A DNA stretch of 48,082 nucleotides from contig JAUZPN010000004.1 in assembly GCA_030705885.1 (NCBI GenBank), positions 1 to 48,082 of the forward strand, in the 5' to 3' direction. This DNA is from Bacillota bacterium (GTDB lineage Bacteria; Bacillota; Clostridia; Clostridiales; Clostridiaceae). The stretch's first letter is position 1. The number at the start of each line of letters is the position of its first letter. The notes beneath the pieces are model-generated. The model was given only the letters and a program-made list of their open reading frames with translations. It was not told the origin of the DNA and did not search any database. A program made the translations under genes and the position numbers. This document shows positions 44,838 through 48,082 of this stretch, in pieces.

Positions 44838-45001
44838 TATACTTTTCTAGTATACATTTTGTTCTAGTTAATTAGAAAATAGCTTGTCATTATTTTCACC
44901 TGTGGTTGTGCTGTAATTAGCATGGTGGTTAATTTGTGAATGATATCAAGGAGAAGATTTTTCCGGAAATTTAATGGAACTTTGCGGCCGAGGATAGTAT
45001 A
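44838..45001 (+). repeat. MITE-like repeat, copy 17, with internal insertion
   Basis: Left end TATACTTTTCTAGTATACAT and right end GCGGCCGAGGATAGTATA. The element is about 164 bp, some 60 bp longer than others. The extra stretch (about 44874-44932) is bounded by GTTAATTAG and GTTAATTTG, resembling a short duplication. Confidence 0.65.
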
Positions 45002-45224
45002 TAATGAAATAGCATGGGAAAAGGAAACAGAATCATTAGATAATGTTTTACAAGAAATACAAAAAGAAATATTTGATAAAGAAAGCAGTGAAAAAGTAAT
45101 ATCAGATAAGATAATAAAAGTAAGGTTAAAAAATAAGCAAAGCAAAATATTATTTATCCATAAGGTAAACCCGGAATTTATAAATGATTTTTCAAAAAAT
45201 ATAGATTATTGTAATTATATTTAG
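45002..45224 (+). pseudogene. Possible remnant of an Rpn/PD-(D/E)XK nuclease gene
   Basis: The frame that enters from the MITE end continues with about 74 codons. ISDKIIKVRLKNKQ, then KILFIHKVNPEFINDFSKNI and DYCNYI, resembles the central part of Rpn (transposase_31-like) proteins, which read ADKIIKV...IHIEVQ...DF..RM..YNYRI. The catalytic E/Q positions (EVQ) appear lost (KVN), the frame ends early, and the first part is MITE sequence. I take it as a decayed fragment; low certainty. Confidence 0.35.
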
Positions 45225-45306
45225 TGAAGAAATAGTTGTTAAAGCTATAGGATTAAATTAAGAAAAGGTAAGGGAACTAAAAGTAAAAATCAACAATAAA
45301 AAGCAA

Positions 45307-45341
45307 CAGGGGACAGCTTATTTTTTAATAGCTGTCCCCTG
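45307..45341. terminator. Strong hairpin
   Basis: CAGGGGACAGCT and AGCTGTCCCCTG are exact 12-bp complements around an AT-rich 11-nt loop. It may end transcription from either side; no T-tract directly follows. Confidence 0.6.
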
Positions 45342-45395
45342 ATTGGGATGTGTAAACTATATTTGTTAATACTCTTCAAGTGTTTAGAAATCATT

Positions 45396-45578
45396 CTACT
45401 TTATTATTAATGTTATTTTTCCGTTTGATTTACAAACTTGAACTTTTTCTTTTGAATCTTGCAGAAATTTATCACGTTTATAAATTATATTTTGATCCAA
45501 ACTCTTCATTTTATAACTAAAATTTTTATCAGTTTCTCCTGTCAAAATTATTGACATTTCTTTTTTTTCTATAGACAT
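45396..45578 (-). CDS. Small protein of unknown function
   Basis: 60 residues, charged, no membrane segment and no known motif. The evidence for a real gene is a strong GAGGAGG site 8 nt before the ATG and its position 3 bp after the truncated GNAT gene on the same strand, as in a two-gene unit. Since the upstream GNAT resembles TacT-type toxins, an antitoxin role could be considered, but antitoxins normally precede the toxin and no RHH or HTH motif is seen. I do not recognise the family. Confidence 0.6.
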   Translation of the reverse strand: MSIEKKEMSIILTGETDKNFSYKMKSLDQNIIYKRDKFLQDSKEKVQVCKSNGKITLIIK

Positions 45579-45581
45579 AAT

Positions 45582-46067
45582 TTATACCTCCTCATGAAAG
45601 TAATCAATTACTAATTTATCATCTCTAAAGTCTATAAACATTAGTACTGTGACATCATATTCATTTAAATTCTCTTCACTATCAATGAATTGAAATCCTC
45701 TATCTTTATACCAACTTACCTTTTCTTTTATTGCATCTATAATCAGACATCTACAACCTATAAACTCCGACAATTCTTTACACTGTGGTGTTATATATTG
45801 TATTATTGTTGAACCTATACCATTAGCTTGATATTTACTATCTACAGATAAACACTTTAAACATATTACTGGATAGATATTATCATCATAATCTAGTGGT
45901 ATCTTTAATTGTATAAATTTCATTGTAAAAAATGCAACAATATCATTATTATATCTTATTATGCACCATAAAAAGCAGCAGGGGATGGTTATTTTTAAAA
46001 ATTTTTTTAAAAAAACTTGCAAATTAATAATTATTATTGTATAATAATAATTGTCAAAAGGATACAT
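45582..46067 (-). pseudogene. 5'-truncated GNAT acetyltransferase (TacT-like)
   Basis: The frame has 161 codons, but GNAT similarity begins only at about residue 40 (NNDIVAFFTMKFIQLKIP). It continues with VICLKCLSVDSKYQANGIGS, containing the acetyl-CoA loop Q-A-N-G-I-G, then GCRCLIIDAIKEKVSWYKDR and GFQFID, as in TacT-like GNATs. The expected N-terminal strands are missing; the first ~20 codons are the rubrerythrin promoter read on the opposite strand. Recombination at the rubrerythrin repeat probably replaced the 5' end. Translation might still restart at an internal Met before KFIQL. Confidence 0.6.
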
Positions 46068-46171
46068 ACAAAAAATAAAAATAAAAATATATAGTATACG
46101 GAATTTAAGGAGGAATATAAAATGAAAAAATTTGTTTGTTCAGTTTGTGGATTTATTTATGAAGGTGAAGA
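46016..46171 (+). repeat. Rubrerythrin promoter and 5' end, repeat copy A
   Basis: From the -35 box into codon 17 this is nearly identical to 47933-48082. Differences are one base in the leader and six extra bases (AAAAAT-type) before the shared ATATATAGTATACGG. Confidence 0.95.
46017..46052 (+). promoter_or_regulatory. Rubrerythrin promoter with a PerR-type dyad
   Basis: TTGCAA (46017-46022), a 17-bp spacer and TATAAT (46040-46045). The dyad AATTATTATT / AATAATAATT (46029-46038, 46043-46052) surrounds GTAT and overlaps the -10 box, where a repressor would block RNA polymerase. It resembles the AT-rich PerR box, and reverse rubrerythrins of C. acetobutylicum are known to be PerR-controlled; the assignment here is inferred. 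Confidence 0.7.
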
Positions 46172-46667
46172 GGCTCCAGAAAGATGTCCTCAATGTAAAG
46201 CTCCAAAGGAAAAATTTGTTGAGAAGGTTGAAGGAGAATTATCTTGGGCAGATGAACATAAAATTGGAGTAGCAAAAGATGTTGATCCAGAAGTTTTAGA
46301 AGGATTAAGAGCTAATTTTACAGGTGAATGCACTGAAGTAGGAATGTATTTAGCAATGAGCCGTCAAGCAGATAGAGAAGGATACCCAGAAATTGCTGAA
46401 GCATATAAGAGAATTGCTTTTGAAGAAGCAGAACATGCAGCAAAATTTGCAGAACTTCTTGGTGAAGTTGTAACTAATGATACAAAGAAAAATCTTGAAT
46501 TAAGAGTTGAAGCAGAACATGGTGCCTGCCAAGGTAAGAAAGATTTAGCTACACTTGCTAAAAAGTTGAATTATGATGCTATACATGATACTGTACATGA
46601 AATGTGCAAAGATGAAGCTAGACATGGAAGTGCATTTAAAGGATTATTAAATAGATATTTTAACTAA
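46122..46667 (+). CDS. Reverse rubrerythrin
   Basis: 181 residues. The rubredoxin domain comes first: CSVC (6-9) and CPQC (22-25) bind one iron. The four-helix erythrin domain follows with diiron ligands in [37 protein letters not shown] and [12 protein letters not shown]. This domain order is the reverse of classical rubrerythrin. Such proteins reduce hydrogen peroxide and oxygen in clostridia using electrons from NADH via rubredoxin reductase. AAGGAGG precedes the ATG. A second copy starts at 48033. Confidence 0.94.
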   Translation: MKKFVCSVCGFIYEGEEAPERCPQCKAPKEKFVEKVEGELSWADEHKIGVAKDVDPEVLEGLRANFTGECTEVGMYLAMSRQADREGYPEIAEAYKRIAFEEAEHAAKFAELLGEVVTNDTKKNLELRVEAEHGACQGKKDLATLAKKLNYDAIHDTVHEMCKDEARHGSAFKGLLNRYFN

Positions 46668-46695
46668 GCCGACCATATATACTTTCATAGCTCAC

Positions 46696-46740
46696 AAAGC
46701 TCCTACAACCCTTTGTAAATAAAGGGCTGTAGGAGCTTTT
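46696..46740 (+). terminator. Terminator of the rubrerythrin gene
   Basis: AAAGCTCCTACAACCCTTT pairs with AAAGGGCTGTAGGAGCTTT with one mismatch, ending in a T-run. Confidence 0.9.
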
Positions 46741-46783
46741 TTATATAAAATTTTGTTTTTACATCTGGCAAATTTTGTTCAAA

Positions 46784-46808
46784 TTACTTCATGATTATGG
46801 TGAAGTAA
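46784..46808 (+). promoter_or_regulatory. Inverted repeat upstream of the chimeric gene
   Basis: TTACTTCA and TGAAGTAA are perfect 8-bp arms around a 9-nt loop, in the leader between the rubrerythrin terminator and the XRE-PurC start. Confidence 0.4.
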
Positions 46809-46849
46809 AGAATATTTTCAAACGATGGAGTTAGAAAATTTATATTTAC

Positions 46850-46876
46850 TGCATTCAACTTAAAGTTGAATGCAGT
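46850..46876 (+). promoter_or_regulatory. 27-bp perfect palindrome over the start of the XRE-PurC gene
   Basis: CTGCATTCAACTT and AAGTTGAATGCAG are 13-bp perfect arms around a single A. The 3' arm contains the TTG start codon at 46866. It could be an autoregulatory operator or an RNA hairpin that hides the start; both are inference. Confidence 0.6.
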
Positions 46877-47906
46877 ATCCTCATACATTTCATCAAAACG
46901 TAAAGTGATAGGTTTAACTCAACAACAAATAGCAGAGAAACTAAATGTATCATTTCAGGCTGTTTCAAAGTGGGAGAATGGAACAACATTTCCCAATACA
47001 GAATTGTTGACTGACCTGTCAGATTTACTTGGAGTAACAGTAGATGAAATGTTAAGGGGTAAGGATTCTGATAATTCAGGTCTCACTTATAGCAAGGCTG
47101 GTGTAGATATTCATTTTACAGATGCAATAAAACGCGAAATGAACAATAGCATTTCAACAGAACATCCTCGAGTTCTCAATGGATTATGTCCTTTGTCAAT
47201 ATTTTGGTTTGACTACACAAAAGACATTGTAAAAAATCATGTTGTATCAATTAATTATAACGAGTATCCTAACGAATTTAGAAAAGATGAATATAAAGGC
47301 AGAAGCATGTTAGTTAAAAAGATAAATATGCTCCCTGTTGAATGTATAGTAAGAGGATATCTAGCAGGTTCTGCATGGTTAGAATATATAAAAACAGGCT
47401 GTATTTGTGAAATTCAATTGCCAGGAGGGTTAAGAGAATCACAAAAGTTTGAGACCCCGTTATTCACTACTTCAATCAAAGCGGAAATCGGTCAACATGA
47501 TGAAAATGTGTCATTTGAAAAAGCATGTGATATTCTTGGCAGAGATTTAGCTGAAAAGGTGAAAAATAAATCCATCGAATTGTATCATAAATGTGCTGAT
47601 TATGCTCTTTCAAAGGGAATTATAATCGCTGACACTAAATTTGAGTTTGGTTTAGATGAAAACGATGAATTAATTCTAGGTGATGAAATCTTTACACCGG
47701 ATTCGAGCCGCTTTTGTCCCCTTGATAAATATGAAGCTGGCAGAGTACAAGATAGTTTTGATAAACAATTTCTTCGTGACTGGTTGAAGGAGAATGGCTA
47801 TATAAGCTTAGCTCCTCCTAACCTTCCTGAGAATATAATAAAGATAACAAAATATAAATATTTGGATGCATATCGGATTTTAACTGGTAAACAGTTAGAT
47901 TGTTAA
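46866..47906 (+). CDS. Chimeric protein: XRE HTH + PurM N-terminal segment + PurC body
   Basis: 346 residues with three parts. 1-65: XRE helix-turn-helix (IGLTQQQIAEKLNVSFQAVS, KWENGTTFPN). 73-107: PurM N-terminus (LTYSKAGVDIHFTDAIKREM, then PRVLNGL). 108-346: SAICAR synthase of the ADE1 type (PLSIFWFDYTKDIVKNH, MLPVECIVRGYLAGSAW, KAEIGQHDENVSF, ADTKFEFG, TPDSSRF, GRVQDSFDKQF). The PurC part lacks its usual first ~50 residues (the GKVRDIY and DRISAFD strands that bind ATP), so normal enzyme activity is doubtful. No in-frame ATG near the start; TTG is used. Codons such as CGG, TCG, CGC and CTC are commoner than in neighbours, hinting at transfer. Confidence 0.75.
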   Translation: MNAVSSYISSKRKVIGLTQQQIAEKLNVSFQAVSKWENGTTFPNTELLTDLSDLLGVTVDEMLRGKDSDNSGLTYSKAGVDIHFTDAIKREMNNSISTEHPRVLNGLCPLSIFWFDYTKDIVKNHVVSINYNEYPNEFRKDEYKGRSMLVKKINMLPVECIVRGYLAGSAWLEYIKTGCICEIQLPGGLRESQKFETPLFTTSIKAEIGQHDENVSFEKACDILGRDLAEKVKNKSIELYHKCADYALSKGIIIADTKFEFGLDENDELILGDEIFTPDSSRFCPLDKYEAGRVQDSFDKQFLRDWLKENGYISLAPPNLPENIIKITKYKYLDAYRILTGKQLDC

Positions 47907-47933
47907 CTATTTGTTTCCTTTTAAAAAAAATGC

Positions 47934-47969
47934 TTGCAAATTAATAATTATTATTGTATAATAATAATT
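47934..47969 (+). promoter_or_regulatory. Promoter and PerR-type dyad of the second rubrerythrin copy
   Basis: TTGCAA (47934-47939), 17-bp spacer, TATAAT (47957-47962) and the same 24-bp dyad at 47946-47969 as in copy A. Confidence 0.7.
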
Positions 47970-48032
47970 GTCAAAAGGGTACATACAAAAAATAAAAATA
48001 TATAGTATACGGAATTTAAGGAGGAATATAAA

Positions 48033-48082
48033 ATGAAAAAATTTGTTTGTTCAGTTTGTGGATTTATTTATGAAGGTGAAGA
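48033..48082 (+). CDS. Reverse rubrerythrin, second copy (3' partial)
   Basis: The first 50 nt of a second gene, identical to the start of the 46122 gene, including the first rubredoxin CSVC pair. AAGGAGG precedes the ATG. The rest lies outside the window, so it cannot be seen whether the whole gene is the same. Tandem reverse rubrerythrins are known in C. acetobutylicum. Confidence 0.85.
   Translation, partial: MKKFVCSVCGFIYEGE

Larger units (their letters stand above)
47933..48082 (+). repeat. Rubrerythrin promoter and 5' end, repeat copy B
   Basis: Matches 46016-46171 apart from one substitution and a 6-bp shorter leader; the repeat runs to the end of the window. The copies are about 1.9 kb apart. 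Confidence 0.95.

Noticed and set aside
44940-45001. MITE-encoded N-terminus as a true protein start
   Set aside because: These codons are just the right half of the repeat; similarity to a protein family, if any, starts only after the repeat ends.
46680-46700. Another MITE end (TATACTTTC...CACAAAG) after the rubrerythrin gene
   Set aside because: Only a short resemblance; the following bases form the terminator arm, and no right end is found.

Overview
The window is AT-rich, densely coded low-GC Firmicute DNA and reads as Clostridium sensu stricto. It carries a sporulation gene (yunB), a PdaB-type deacetylase, a hydF [FeFe]-hydrogenase maturation gene, a reverse rubrerythrin, a clostridial agr peptide-signalling cassette, and strong AGGAGG ribosome sites. 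No rRNA, tRNA, CRISPR array or intact transposase was found. I cannot name the species from the sequence.

Layout. 1-2.5 kb: the end of an unknown gene and two acetyltransferases (CelD-like and GNAT). 2.6-13.4 kb: housekeeping genes on the plus strand (yunB, hflX with a JAMM-like N-terminal domain, a MocR-type regulator, a YigZ-family gene, yebC, tsaD, valS, folC). 13.4-16.6 kb: a non-coding stretch with a degenerate ~21-bp periodicity, then a TSCPD protein, a YVTN beta-propeller, a DUF4364 protein and a PdaB-like deacetylase. 16.9-20.5 kb: a two-OB-fold SSB and the lysine/diaminopimelate genes dapH, patA and dapB. 20.9-28.6 kb: an oligopeptide ABC transporter (oppB-C-D-F and two binding lipoproteins). 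28.7-31.3 kb, minus strand: agrB, an agrC-like kinase and a 47-codon agrD. 31.9-37.6 kb: pepA, a DUF815 ATPase, an aspartase and hydF. 37.7-41.4 kb, minus strand: a YkoP-like protein, a NodB deacetylase and two MGDG-synthase-like glycosyltransferases. 41.7-44.4 kb: icd and asnS. 44.4-48.1 kb: a rearranged region with decayed genes, a truncated GNAT gene, a reverse rubrerythrin, an HTH/PurM/PurC chimera and the start of a second rubrerythrin copy.

Two themes stand out. First, about 17 copies or fragments of one ~100-bp fold-back (MITE-like) repeat sit between genes, most densely from 20.5 to 33.6 kb, and surround the opp and agr genes. Second, the agr cassette has an autoinducer precursor in which serine occupies the usual ring-cysteine position. 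This predicts a lactone rather than thiolactone signal. The gene order D-C-B, with no agrA in the window, is also unusual. The opp transporter and aminopeptidase next to the cassette could plausibly handle peptides, but that link is inference.

The right end is the other notable area. Two rubrerythrin copies share almost identical promoters with a dyad that suits PerR. Between them lies a gene that joins an XRE DNA-binding domain, a short PurM-like segment and a PurC body lacking its N-terminal nucleotide-binding part.
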